A stretch of 64,000 nucleotides of DNA, taken from Natrinema pellirubrum DSM 15624 (GTDB lineage Archaea; Halobacteriota; Halobacteria; Halobacteriales; Natrialbaceae). The stretch spans positions 868,001-932,000 of the forward strand of contig NC_019962.1 of NCBI RefSeq assembly GCF_000230735.2. Direction: 5' to 3'. The first letter of the stretch is position 1, and each line of letters begins with the position of its first letter. A program made the position numbers and the translations under genes. This document shows positions 54,059 through 63,090 of the stretch, piece by piece. A model generated the notes under the pieces. The model saw only the letters and a list, made by a program, of their open reading frames with translations. It ran no database searches and was not told where the DNA came from.

Positions 54059-54891
54059 CTAGTCGTTACAGGAGCCGCTGTTGATGGCCGCTGCAAGATC
54101 CGAACCGACGGCGTCGTCGCCGAGATACGCGAGGTGACTGCCGACGCTATCGGTCACGTCGACATCGGTGTAGTTCGAGCCGGGATCACAGCCGGCTCCT
54201 TCGGTCCCGAGTGCGGTGTCGCCGAACCCGCCGTAGGCAGAGCCGACGGTCGAGTCGTTCTGGGAGTGATAGTTCCGGACTTCACACGCGTTGTTGAGAC
54301 CGGGGTTCCACGGATCGCCACAGATCTCGGAGCCGTCGGCAGCAGTGCCGAGGCCGGCGACGGTCTCGACCCCGTAGCGCTCGAGAGCTTCGTCGCGGTC
54401 CAGTAGACACAGCGGCCGCCCAGCGAGTGACCGACCAGCCGGACGTTCCCGCCGCCGGCGTCGGAAAAGTCTTCGATGAGGCCGGCGACGACCTCGCCGA
54501 CGTCCTCGGTATCGCTTTCGGCGCCGAAGTAGTTGAGCGTGGTGGCGGGCCACTCGATCGCGACGGTCTCGTCGGGCGTATAGCCCCCGGCAACGAGCGA
54601 GTCCCTGACGTCGGTGGCCTGGCTCGAGACGGTGGTATCGCCGAACCAGCCGTGAATGAACACCAGCAGTTCGTCCGTGACTGGCAGGTCGTCGTCGGCG
54701 TCCCAGCCGAACCAGCCGTTGTCGACCTCGATCGTGTCCGGGCCGAGGAACTGCGCGGACGCCGAGCCGGAGGCGGCGGTCAGTCCTGCACCGCCGAGCA
54801 ACGTCGTGCCGGTGGCCTTCAGGAGGGTCCGTCGGTCGGTCGTCGATTCGGTCGCAGCCGGAACGTCACTGGACATGTCATCAGTTGGCAT
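54059..54891 (-). pseudogene. Tat-exported alpha/beta hydrolase (lipase-like), frameshifted
   Basis: The 5' part (from 54891) encodes a twin-arginine signal (DRRTLLKATGTTLLGGAG), VFIHGWFGDT (oxyanion), LVGHSLGGRCVYWTATKL with the nucleophile Ser, then loses sense. Another frame continues at once with GVETVAGLGTAADGSEICGD, NACEVRNYHSQNDSTVGSAY (acid and His loop) and ends at 54059. The frames join if the run of four C (54370-54373, plus strand) were five. An extracellular lipase/esterase is likely for the intact form. Starts MPTDDMSS (54891) or MSSDVPAA (54876). Pseudogene or sequence error. Confidence 0.8.
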
Positions 54892-55215
54892 GCGGGCCGA
54901 TCCTTCGACGAACCGATGATTGTAGCTTTCTTCTCCATACAGAGCGTATTCAAAACCGGGTAGACAGACGACTATCTCCGCGGACGATCGATACCACTGC
55001 CCGGGCCCGATAGCCCGACTCGCTCGAGGGCGGGCACAGCCCTCGCCTCGAGTCGGCACGGCTCTACTACTGAACCGGGTTCCACACCGTTCGAACGGCG
55101 GCTGTGCAATGACGTTCAGTGGACCTCAGAGGGAGAGCGACGGACCGATTGGAATACGGCGCGTGCGGGCGCGAACCTGCAAGGTTATATCGTTCGGGCA
55201 GAAAGCGGGGGCGTA

Positions 55216-56043
55216 ATGCGTGAGGAGGCGACGGCGTTCGTTCCCGGCCACGTTACGGGCTTTTTCAGCACGCACCCGGACGACGATCCGACGAAGGCGG
55301 GCTCACGGGGCGCGGGACTGACGCTTACGGACGGTGTCGAGGTGACGGTCGAACGAGCGGCGGAGACGACGGTCTTCCTCGACGATGTCGAGATCGAGAT
55401 CGAACCGGTCGAGACCGTCCTCGAGACGATCGACGTGAGCGCTCGGATCGACGCGACCTCGGAACTGCCGATCGGGTCCGGGTTCGGCGTCTCGGGGGCG
55501 ATGGCGCTCGGAACGGCCCTGGCCGCGAACCGCGTGTTCGGCTGCAAGCTCTCGATGAACGAACTCGTCACGATCGCACACGGGGCCGAGGTACAGGCCG
55601 GGACGGGGCTGGGCGACGTCGTCGCACAGGCCCACGGCGGCGTTCCGATCCGCCTCGAGCCGGGCGGGCCACAGGACAACAAACTCGACGCCGTCCCCGC
55701 CCGGGCGCGCGTCGAGTACGTCACATTCGGGGAGCTGTCGACGGCCGACGTTCTCTCGGGCGATACCGAACAGTTGACCGCGGCCGGGCAGGAGGCGCTC
55801 TCCCGCGTCGTCGAGGAACCGACGCTGCTGTCGTTCATGTACGCCTCGCGGCTGTTTGCCCGCGACGCCGAGTTGCTGACCGATCGGGTCCGCGAAACGA
55901 TCGCCGAGGTGTCGGACGCCGACGGGCAGGCCTCGATGGCGATGCTCGGCGAAACGGTCTTCGCGCTCGGGACCGGCCTCTCCGATGCCGGCTACGAGCC
56001 GTCGGTCTGTGCGACCCACCCCGCCGGTGCGGTTCTGAAGTGA
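55216..56043 (+). CDS. Pantoate kinase
   Basis: GHMP-family kinase of archaeal CoA biosynthesis: pantoate + ATP gives 4-phosphopantoate. The 275-residue protein has AFVPGHVTGFFSTHPDDDP at the N-terminus, the GHMP ATP loop LPIGSGFGVSGAMALGTALA (residues 89-108), GTGLGDVVAQAHGGVPIR and a C-terminal TGLSDAGYEPSVCATHPAGA. The next pathway enzyme is encoded at 59519. A TATA-like GGTTATAT lies about 30 bp before the ATG. Confidence 0.94.
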   Translation: MREEATAFVPGHVTGFFSTHPDDDPTKAGSRGAGLTLTDGVEVTVERAAETTVFLDDVEIEIEPVETVLETIDVSARIDATSELPIGSGFGVSGAMALGTALAANRVFGCKLSMNELVTIAHGAEVQAGTGLGDVVAQAHGGVPIRLEPGGPQDNKLDAVPARARVEYVTFGELSTADVLSGDTEQLTAAGQEALSRVVEEPTLLSFMYASRLFARDAELLTDRVRETIAEVSDADGQASMAMLGETVFALGTGLSDAGYEPSVCATHPAGAVLK

Positions 56044-56492
56044 GTGGGTCCCGATATCGGTCGATTGGTGCCACTTTTCGGTGCTGTCGTGTCCACGAGA
56101 GACGAGTACGTTCACGCGCCGTCGACAAGCGCCGGAGCCACGCGACGGGTCCGGGGCTCGTCGCGTTTAAGTACGTCATACTCGTATCAGCTGGTATATA
56201 GATATATCGAGAAACCGCAGGACGGCGAACCGGATGCGTCTCGCTTTCCGCGATGAGCCCCCGATGGCCCGCTCGAGTCGCCGTTCGTTCCACTGCTATT
56301 TTTCACCAACATAATACAGAGGGTTCGTCTCGGACCGGTTACTGCCATCCCGTCGTTTCGAGAACGGATATTCGACGGCGGAAATCGACCGCCAGGGTTC
56401 GGTGAGCGAGCGGGTCGCTGGAAATACCAGAACCGAAATCATTGGCCAAAAATTTATTATGGCACGTTCGAGTTATCGGGCCAAGTTTCGAA
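56044..56492. promoter_or_regulatory. Upstream region of the DUF1508-repeat gene
   Basis: 449 bases without a supported gene. An AT-rich tract with TATATAGATATATC lies near 56196-56209 and TTTATTATG at 56453-56461, the latter 32-40 bp before the ATG at 56493 and the likely TATA box. The AT-rich segment without adjacent gene could be a second promoter giving a longer leader. Confidence 0.45.
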
Positions 56493-59396
56493 ATGGCTTC
56501 ACGCACTGACATTCACCAAAACCTGTTTCAGTTGTACGAACACTACGTCGGGGAACCCGACTCGAGCAAGGACGTCTACGGTTACTGGCTGTTCATCGTC
56601 GGCTACGTCATCGGGGCCGCGGGCGTGGCGACGTTCGTCGTCGGGTACGCAGGCGAGGGGGAGCCGTACACGCTGATCAGGGCCTCCGGGATCACCGCTG
56701 CGACCGGACTCGCGCTCTGTCTGTTCGGGATCGTACTGATGTTACCGGTGCGGAAACGGGGGATCCAGGCGAGTTTCGTCGGCCTGCTCGTCTCGTTTGC
56801 GGGCGTCGGCTTCTTCGGGTGGGCGTATCCGAACAACTGGCGGGAACTCGGCGTCGACTACAGCGTCGAGGTGATCTCCGTCTACACGTTGGGGATCGGA
56901 ATCATCGCGGGGGTGACGGCCCTCGTCCCTATTTTAACCGGCCAACGCGGCATGTTCGTCGAAGAGGAAGGCCAGACCGAGGACCCGCCGATCCTCACCG
57001 GCGACGCGATGGAAAGCGCCCAGTTCGCCGCCTTCCGTGACGACAACGGCGACTGGCAGTGGCACGTCCTCCACCTCGAGGCCCTGGCCCAGAGTACGGA
57101 GAGTGCGGTGACGCGGCCGGAGGCCACGGAGGGCATCGAGCGGGTAAAATCCCAGATCAGTTCCGCGGGGCTGATGGAGCTGACGACCTCCGCGTTCCGG
57201 CTCTACGAGGACCGCGACGGCACCTGGCAGTGGACGCTCGCGCGCGACGACGGCTCGATCGTCGGTGCCTGTGCCGGCGAGTTCGACGAGCGCGACGGGG
57301 CCGAGGAGTCGGTGAGCTTCCTGAAAGACGAGGGACCGGACGCCGACGTAATCGAGATCGAGGGGGCGGCCTTCACCTACGAGGAGCGCCGCGACAAGTG
57401 GTACTGGCAACTGGTCGACGACGACCGCGTGCCACTGGCCTCGAGCGAGACGGGCCACTCGACCCAGGAACGAGCCGAAGAGGCCGCCCACACCTTCGCC
57501 GAACGGTTCGATCGGGCGCGGGTCCTCGACGTCGAGAACGTCGGCGTCGAACTCCGCGAGCGGGCCGACGGCTGGAGCTGGCGGATCGTCGACGCCGCCG
57601 ACGACGTCCTCGCGACCAGTACCGACGCCTTCGACTCCCGGCGCGACGCCGAGGAGGCCGCCGAAGCGCTGTTGCCCGAACTCGAGTCGGCGTCGGTCAC
57701 CGTCGCCGGCGAGCCGACCTACGAACTCTACGAGTCCGGGGAAGAGTGGCGCTACCGGCTCGTCGACGAGAACGAACACGTCGTCGCGCGCAGTCCCGAG
57801 GGCACCGACGACCGCCTCGCGGTCGATACGTGGACCGAGCGGTTCGGTGACAACGCCGCCGACGCCGATGTCGTCGAAATCGACGACGCGGAGTACGAGG
57901 TCTATCCGGCCGAAGACGTCGACGCCGGCAGCGCCGCCTCGACGCCCGACGACGACCTCCCCGCGGCGATCGAGGAGCCCGAACCGGCGGCCGACGGCGG
58001 GACGGCCGTCGACGCCCCCGACGCCGAGGATGCGAGCCCGTGGCACTGGCGGCTCGTCACCGACGACCGCGACGTCGTCGCCGCGAGTACCGAACCCCAT
58101 CCCGACGCCGAGTCGGCGACTGCTGCCATCGAACGGGTCCGCCAGCAGGCCAGCGAGGCGGAACTCATCGAGTTCGAGAACGCCGCCTTCCAGGTCTACG
58201 AGGCCGACTCCGGCGAGTGGCGCTGGCGGCTCATCGACGAGGACGGCAACGTCCTGGCCGACAGCGGCGCTGAACACACCTCCCGCGGCGAGGCCGCCGA
58301 GGCGATGATGACGCTCAAAGAGCAGGCCCCCGAGGCCGAACTGCTCGAGATCGAGACCGCGGCGTTCGAACTCTTCGTCAACGAGGACGACGAGTGGGGC
58401 TGGCGGCTCATCGACGAGGCCGGCAAACTCGTCGCCGAGGACCCCGCGACCCACCCGACCCGCGGGGCCGCCCGCCAGGCGATGAACCGCCTGCTCGAGC
58501 ATCTCGACTCGGACGTGCGGACGATGGATCGGGCGATCTTCCAGCCGTACGCGACCGAGGACTGGCACTGGCGGTTCGTCCTGCCGTCGGGCGAAACGGT
58601 CGCCGTCGACGGCGAGGCACACCCGACCCAGGACGAACTGGTCGACAGTCTCGAGGACGTCCGGACGGCGGCGGTGTCGGCCCGTCGGCACACGATCGGC
58701 GACGTCTCGATCCAGCTCTATGGCACCGACGAGTGGCGCTTCCGGCTGCTCGATCGCGACCGTCAGGAGATCGCCGATGCGACCGTCTCCGACGCCGACC
58801 GCGAGGCGGCGATGGACGGCGTCGAGGATCTCAAGCGACACGCGGGCGACGCGCCGATCTTCGCGATCGAGGACGCGGCGATCCGCGTCGACGACGCGGA
58901 CGGCTGGTCGTGGGAACTCGTCGACGGCGACCGGACCGTCATCGCCGAGGCGGTCGACGACGAACCCGATCGCGAGACCCTGCTCGAGGCGATCGAGGAG
59001 GTCCGTCAGCTCGCACCGATGGCCGGCCGGGTCGACTTCGACGTCGCCTCCTTCGAACTCGTCGCCGACGAGGACGACCGCTGGCAGTGGCGGCTCATCG
59101 ACGAGGACGGCCGCACCGTCGCGACCGGCTCCGAGACCCACGAGACGGCCGACGACGCCCGCGACGCCCTCGCGGACGTCCGCGGCCTGATCGAGTCGGC
59201 GAGCATCCTCGAGATCGACAGCGTCTCGTTCGAACTCCACACCGCAGAGGACGGCTGGGTCTGGCAGCTGATCGACGAGTACGGCGCGACGATGGCCGAG
59301 AGTACCCAGACCTACGAGAATCGTACCGAGGCCCGCGAGGCGATGAACGACGTGAAGGCCCAGGCCCCCGACGGCTGGATCACCTTCACGGAGTGA
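56493..59396 (+). CDS. Membrane protein with about 13 tandem DUF1508 (YegP-like) repeats
   Basis: A 967-residue protein. Residues 1-155 have a short N-terminus (MASRTDIHQNLFQLYEHY) and four hydrophobic helices; the rest (about 171-967) is made of 13 units of 55-62 residues with the pattern (A/S)xFxLYxxxDxxWxWRLxDxxG...ATSxxxxxSxxxAxxAxxxVrxxAxxA. This matches the DUF1508/YegP domain, normally found as one or two copies (e.g. HVO_2922). Units 7, 8, 12 and 13 are closest to consensus; unit 6 has a 40-residue Pro/Glu/Asp insertion. The array is probably cytosolic. Function unknown. It sits between pantoate kinase and phosphopantothenate synthetase. Confidence 0.9.
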   Translation: MASRTDIHQNLFQLYEHYVGEPDSSKDVYGYWLFIVGYVIGAAGVATFVVGYAGEGEPYTLIRASGITAATGLALCLFGIVLMLPVRKRGIQASFVGLLVSFAGVGFFGWAYPNNWRELGVDYSVEVISVYTLGIGIIAGVTALVPILTGQRGMFVEEEGQTEDPPILTGDAMESAQFAAFRDDNGDWQWHVLHLEALAQSTESAVTRPEATEGIERVKSQISSAGLMELTTSAFRLYEDRDGTWQWTLARDDGSIVGACAGEFDERDGAEESVSFLKDEGPDADVIEIEGAAFTYEERRDKWYWQLVDDDRVPLASSETGHSTQERAEEAAHTFAERFDRARVLDVENVGVELRERADGWSWRIVDAADDVLATSTDAFDSRRDAEEAAEALLPELESASVTVAGEPTYELYESGEEWRYRLVDENEHVVARSPEGTDDRLAVDTWTERFGDNAADADVVEIDDAEYEVYPAEDVDAGSAASTPDDDLPAAIEEPEPAADGGTAVDAPDAEDASPWHWRLVTDDRDVVAASTEPHPDAESATAAIERVRQQASEAELIEFENAAFQVYEADSGEWRWRLIDEDGNVLADSGAEHTSRGEAAEAMMTLKEQAPEAELLEIETAAFELFVNEDDEWGWRLIDEAGKLVAEDPATHPTRGAARQAMNRLLEHLDSDVRTMDRAIFQPYATEDWHWRFVLPSGETVAVDGEAHPTQDELVDSLEDVRTAAVSARRHTIGDVSIQLYGTDEWRFRLLDRDRQEIADATVSDADREAAMDGVEDLKRHAGDAPIFAIEDAAIRVDDADGWSWELVDGDRTVIAEAVDDEPDRETLLEAIEEVRQLAPMAGRVDFDVASFELVADEDDRWQWRLIDEDGRTVATGSETHETADDARDALADVRGLIESASILEIDSVSFELHTAEDGWVWQLIDEYGATMAESTQTYENRTEAREAMNDVKAQAPDGWITFTE
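57003..59393 (+). repeat. Array of ~13 DUF1508-coding units of about 175 bp
   Basis: Each unit encodes a WxWRL(I/V)D core, such as WQWHVL, WQWTLA, WYWQLV, WSWRIV, WRYRLV, WHWRLV, WRWRLI, WGWRLI, WHWRFV, WRFRLL, WSWELV, WQWRLI, WVWQLI. The protein repeats are diverged to about one third identity by eye, so the array is old rather than freshly expanded. Confidence 0.85.
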
Positions 59397-59518
59397 CGGC
59401 GCCGGCGGCTCGCACCGACTACTGACCGGTCCGTTTCGCCGCGGGGACGCGGCGCTCGATCGAGTCGACTCGGCGGGCGATCGGGCCGTTTTTTATCGAT
59501 CGAACCCAGTGATCGATC

Positions 59519-60298
59519 GTGACCGATTACGACAGCGTCTCCGCCGACGTCGAAAACGAGGAGGAGATCCCGGCAGACCACCCCAGATACCAGGATCTGC
59601 TCACTCGTCACCGCATCGAGCGGGGCGTCGAGAAGGGGATCACCCACCTCCAGGGGATGCACGCGGAGGGGCGAGGCAGCGCCTTCGACTACCTGCTCGG
59701 CGAGGAGACGATACCCAGCGCCGACGCGGCCGAACGGGCGGCCGCGGCACACCTCCTGCTGGCCGACCGGCCCGTCCTCTCGATCAACGGCAACGTCGCG
59801 GCGCTGGTCCCCGGCGAGATGGCTGAACTCGCCGACGCAACCGGTGCCGACCTCGAGGTCAACCTCTTCAACCGGACGCCCGAGCGGATCGAGGCCATCG
59901 CCGATCACCTGCGCGACCACGGTGCGGACGACGTGAAAGGGCTCGAGGCCGACGCGCGGATCCCGAACCTCGATCACCAGCGGGCGAAGGTCGACGCCGA
60001 CGGGATCTACGCGGCCGACGTCGTGCTGGTTCCCCTCGAGGACGGCGATCGCGCGGAAGCCCTCGACGAGATGGACAAGACCGAGATCGTCATCGATCTC
60101 AACCCCCTCTCGCGATCGCCGCAGGTGGCCGACGTCCCGATCGTCGACAACATCATTCGCGCGGTACCGAACATAACCGATCACGCGCGTGGGCTGGCCG
60201 ACACCGATGAGGCCACCCTCCGTGCGATTATCGAGAACTTCGACCGCGAGCGCGCGCTCGAGGCGGCGGAAGAGCGGATCCGGTCGGGCGATCTCTGA
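59519..60298 (+). CDS. 4-phosphopantoate–beta-alanine ligase (phosphopantothenate synthetase)
   Basis: Archaeal CoA pathway enzyme (DUF137 family): 4-phosphopantoate + beta-alanine + ATP gives 4'-phosphopantothenate. In 259 residues it shows HPRYQDLLTRHRIERGVEKGIT (split), LLGEETIP, LSINGNVAALVPGEM, LEVNLFNRTPERIEAI and VIDLNPLSRSPQVADVPIVDN (split), all typical. The start is GTG 59519. It follows the DUF1508-repeat gene by 122 bp and completes the pair with pantoate kinase. Confidence 0.95.
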   Translation: MTDYDSVSADVENEEEIPADHPRYQDLLTRHRIERGVEKGITHLQGMHAEGRGSAFDYLLGEETIPSADAAERAAAAHLLLADRPVLSINGNVAALVPGEMAELADATGADLEVNLFNRTPERIEAIADHLRDHGADDVKGLEADARIPNLDHQRAKVDADGIYAADVVLVPLEDGDRAEALDEMDKTEIVIDLNPLSRSPQVADVPIVDNIIRAVPNITDHARGLADTDEATLRAIIENFDRERALEAAEERIRSGDL

Positions 60299-60429
60299 CC
60301 GAAACTCGCCCGACTCGACGGCCGGCTGACACCATCGTTCGAGTCGGTCCTGAACCCGCCGATCGGAACCGCCGTTCGGGTTCGGCGCATCGACCCGATC
60401 GCCCCTCATACGGGTTGTGTCCCGATTTC

Positions 60430-60464
60430 CCGGTGGGACCGCAGGGTAGTCGCGGTCCCACCGG
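60430..60464 (+). other. 13-bp stem hairpin resembling a shortened tRNA-Pro
   Basis: CCGGTGGGACCGC and GCGGTCCCACCGG pair perfectly around AGGGTAGTC. The inner 26 nt (60435-60460) match tRNA-Pro at 15510: GGGACCG, two differing bases, GGGTAGT, two bases, then CGGTCCCA, i.e. acceptor 5' strand, start of the D arm and acceptor 3' strand plus discriminator, with positions about 18-65 missing. It lies 130 bp after the CoA gene and 60 bp before tyrS. It could be a terminator, a tRNA-derived element or a leader structure. Confidence 0.6.
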
Positions 60465-60488
60465 CAATGACTGACAGTAGACCGTATC

Positions 60489-60508
60489 AGGAGGTATAAA
60501 TTCCTCCT
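60489..60508 (+). promoter_or_regulatory. tyrS TATA box within an inverted repeat
   Basis: AGGAGG-TATAAATT-CCTCCT: the TATA box (60495-60500) lies between 6-bp inverted arms and 25-30 bp before the tyrS ATG at 60525, implying a leaderless transcript. The symmetrical arms may be a regulator site or part of an extended BRE region. Confidence 0.6.
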
Positions 60509-60524
60509 CCGGTTCCCTCCGTAC

Positions 60525-61520
60525 ATGGACGCCTACGAGTTACTCACGCGAAACGCCGAGGAGGTCGTCACCGATGAGGAGGTCCGGGACCTCACGGAGG
60601 ATCCCGAAGGCAAGCGGGCCTACGTCGGCTACGAACCCTCCGGCGTCCTCCATCTGGGGCATCTCCTGACCGCGAACAAGCTCATCGACCTCCAGGAGGC
60701 CGGCATGGAGGTCGTGATCCTGCTGGCGGACGCCCACGCCTACCTCAACGAGAAGGGGTCACTCGAGGAGATCCAGGCGACTGCCGAGCGGATGAAGGCC
60801 CAGTTCCTCGCGTACGGCCTCGACGAGGAGCGGACCGAGTTCGTCTACGGCTCGACGTTCCAGTTCGACGAGGAGTACACCCGCGATCTCCACACCCTCG
60901 AGCAGGCGACGACGATGAACCGCGCCCAGCGTGCGATGGCCGAGATTCAGGGCGACGAGACGGTCAAGGTGAGTCACCTGGTCTACCCGCTGATGCAGAC
61001 GCTCGACATCGAGTACCTCGACCTCGATCTGGCCGTTGGCGGGCTCGACCAGCGGAAGGTCCACATGCTCGCCCGCGAGAAGCTGCCGGAACTGGACTAC
61101 GAGGTCCGCCCGGCGATCCACACCCCCATCCTCGCCGACCTCACGACCGGCGAGGGGAAGATGTCCTCGAGCGAGGGAACCACGATCTCGATGGAGGACT
61201 CGACCGCGGACGTAGAAGAAAAGGTCAATTCGGCGTACTGTCCCCCAACGCGGGATCCGGAGCCCGACGACGAGGGCAACGAGCGCGAGAACCCGGTCCT
61301 CGAACTCTTCGAGTACCACGTCTTCCCCCGCTTCGAGGAGGTCGTGGTCGAACGACCCGAGGAGTACGGCGGCGACCTGACCTACGAGGACTACGAGCCG
61401 CTGGCGGCCGACCTCGAGTCCGGCGAACTCCACCCCGCCGACGCGAAGGGGACGCTGGCGACCTACCTCGACGAACTGATCGCGCCTGGTCGCGAGAAGC
61501 TACGCGAACTCCGGGACTGA
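60525..61520 (+). CDS. tyrS: Tyrosine–tRNA ligase
   Basis: Charges tRNA-Tyr. The 331-residue class I synthetase is of the short archaeal type: YVGYEPSGVLHLGHLLTANK (residues 34-53) with HLGH as HIGH motif, tyrosine-pocket residues in YPLMQTLDIEYLDLDLAVGG (split after 20), and GKMSSSEGTTIS (about 205) as the KMSKS loop. Start MDAYELLTRN at 60525, supported by the TATA box. Confidence 0.96.
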   Translation: MDAYELLTRNAEEVVTDEEVRDLTEDPEGKRAYVGYEPSGVLHLGHLLTANKLIDLQEAGMEVVILLADAHAYLNEKGSLEEIQATAERMKAQFLAYGLDEERTEFVYGSTFQFDEEYTRDLHTLEQATTMNRAQRAMAEIQGDETVKVSHLVYPLMQTLDIEYLDLDLAVGGLDQRKVHMLAREKLPELDYEVRPAIHTPILADLTTGEGKMSSSEGTTISMEDSTADVEEKVNSAYCPPTRDPEPDDEGNERENPVLELFEYHVFPRFEEVVVERPEEYGGDLTYEDYEPLAADLESGELHPADAKGTLATYLDELIAPGREKLRELRD

Positions 61521-61617
61521 CCGGGGTCGTCTCTCGTTTTTCGTCGCCGCCGCGTCGCCGCGGTCACACGGCCGGCGATCCAGCCGATTGAAGTGAGCGC
61601 GGCCCCCTCTCGAGGAT

Positions 61618-62556
61618 ATGAACGACACGCGACGCGCGGTCCTCGAGGCGCTTGCCGACGGCCCGGTTTCGGGGCCGGAACTGGCCGACGCCCTCGACGT
61701 CTCGCGGGCGGCCGTCTGGAAACATATCGAGGCGCTGCGCGAGGCGGGCTTCGAGATCGAGAGCGGGCCGAACGGTTACGATCTCGGCGAGATCGAGGCG
61801 TACAACGCACCCGCAGTCGAGTTCGGGCTCGAGGCCCCGTTTTCGGTCGAGTATCACGACTCCATTGGGAGTACCAACGACCGGGCGCGCGAACTCGCGG
61901 GCGAGGGCGCGACCGACGTAGTCGTCCTCGCGGACGAACAGACCGGTAGTCGCGGTCGTCTCGAGCGCGAGTGGACGGCGCCGCCGGGCGGCGTCTGGCT
62001 GAGCGTCGTCACCCGGCCCGATATCGCGCCCGCGCAGGCCCCGCTGTACACGCTCGCGATCTCGGTTGCGACGGCGCGAGCGGCCCGCGAGGCGGGCGTC
62101 GATGCTCGAATCAAGTGGCCCAATGACGTGGTCGTCCCGGTCGGCGACGACGGCGACTACCGGAAGCTTTCGGGGATTCTCACGGAGATGGAAGGCGAGA
62201 CCGACCGCGTCGAGTGGGTCATCGTCGGGCCCGGCATCAACGCGAATATCGACGCCGACGCGCTGCCCGAGGGCGCGACCAGCATCCGTGAGGAGGCGGG
62301 TGACGTCGACCGCCGGCGGTTCGTCCAGCGCCTGCTCGAGTCCTTCGACGACCACCGCAACGACCTCGAGGGGATCGTTCCCGCGTGGCGTGAACTGGCA
62401 CTGACGCTCGGCCAGCGGGTGCGGGTGGACCGCCCCGCGGGCGAGATCGTCGGGGAGGCGGTCGACGTGACCGAGTCGGGCGCGCTCGTCGTCGAGACTG
62501 ACGACGGGCGGGTGACGGTTTCGGTAGGCGACTGCGAACACCTCCGTCCGGTATAG
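61618..62556 (+). CDS. birA: Biotin–[acetyl-CoA carboxylase] ligase with HTH domain
   Basis: Attaches biotin to carboxylases. In 312 residues it has an N-terminal winged helix (VLEALADGPVSGPELADALD and VSRAAVWKHIEALREAG), then the ligase: GSTNDRARELA, biotin/ATP loop DEQTGSRGRLEREWTAPPGG (split after 20), IKWPNDVVV and GPGINANID, and a C-terminal SH3-like part. The HTH suggests that it also represses biotin genes, as bacterial BirA does. No biotin genes are in the window. Confidence 0.95.
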   Translation: MNDTRRAVLEALADGPVSGPELADALDVSRAAVWKHIEALREAGFEIESGPNGYDLGEIEAYNAPAVEFGLEAPFSVEYHDSIGSTNDRARELAGEGATDVVVLADEQTGSRGRLEREWTAPPGGVWLSVVTRPDIAPAQAPLYTLAISVATARAAREAGVDARIKWPNDVVVPVGDDGDYRKLSGILTEMEGETDRVEWVIVGPGINANIDADALPEGATSIREEAGDVDRRRFVQRLLESFDDHRNDLEGIVPAWRELALTLGQRVRVDRPAGEIVGEAVDVTESGALVVETDDGRVTVSVGDCEHLRPV

Positions 62557-62613
62557 CGGTCTCGAGCGGCGGCGGGGGAAAAGCGACGACTGCAGCGACT
62601 TTTGTCCCGATCC

Positions 62614-63090
62614 TCACTCGGCGGTGAGTCGCGGCTCCTCGGGCCGGTCCTCGAGATCGACGGGATCGACCTGTACTGTCAGGACCGGCACCGAGGCGCG
62701 TCTGACGACCCGCTCCGTGACGCTACCGAGCAGCAGCCGGTCGATCCCCCCACGGCCGTGTGTCCCCATCACGATCAGATCGCAGGCCTCGGGCCCGGCC
62801 TCGTCGACGATGACCTGGCTCGGTGACCCCTCCCGAATCGCTGTCTCGACGGTGACGTCGTCGGGCGCGAGTTCCGCGACCCGATCGACCGCCATTTGCC
62901 CCTCGCCCCGAAGCGCGTCGCTGACGCCCTCGAGTGCGGTTTCCATCGGCAGCCCGCCGTAGCCGGCGGCGTTCACGACGTAGAGCGCACGGATCGTCGC
63001 GTTGTGCAGTTGTGCGAGGTCGAACGCGTACTCGAGGGCCCGTTCGACCTCCCGGGAGCCGTCGGTCGGGACGAGGATGCAGTCATACAT
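62614..63090 (-). CDS. Universal stress protein (UspA family)
   Basis: A 158-residue Usp-fold protein: YDCILVPTDGSREVERALEY at the N-terminus and the ATP-binding GTHGRGGIDRLLLGSVTERVVRRASVPVL (split; G-2x-G-9x-G-S/T pattern present) at the C-terminus, followed by a VDPVDLEDRPEEPRL tail. ATP binding is therefore likely. Start ATG 63090, with TATA-like CATATAGTG about 30-37 bp upstream. A stand-alone gene. Confidence 0.93.
   Translation of the reverse strand: MYDCILVPTDGSREVERALEYAFDLAQLHNATIRALYVVNAAGYGGLPMETALEGVSDALRGEGQMAVDRVAELAPDDVTVETAIREGSPSQVIVDEAGPEACDLIVMGTHGRGGIDRLLLGSVTERVVRRASVPVLTVQVDPVDLEDRPEEPRLTAE

Noticed and set aside
56934-59240. A minus-strand 768-codon frame opposite the DUF1508 repeats
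   Set aside because: It shows repeat periodicity only because it mirrors the repeat array; it has no known domain and no promoter.
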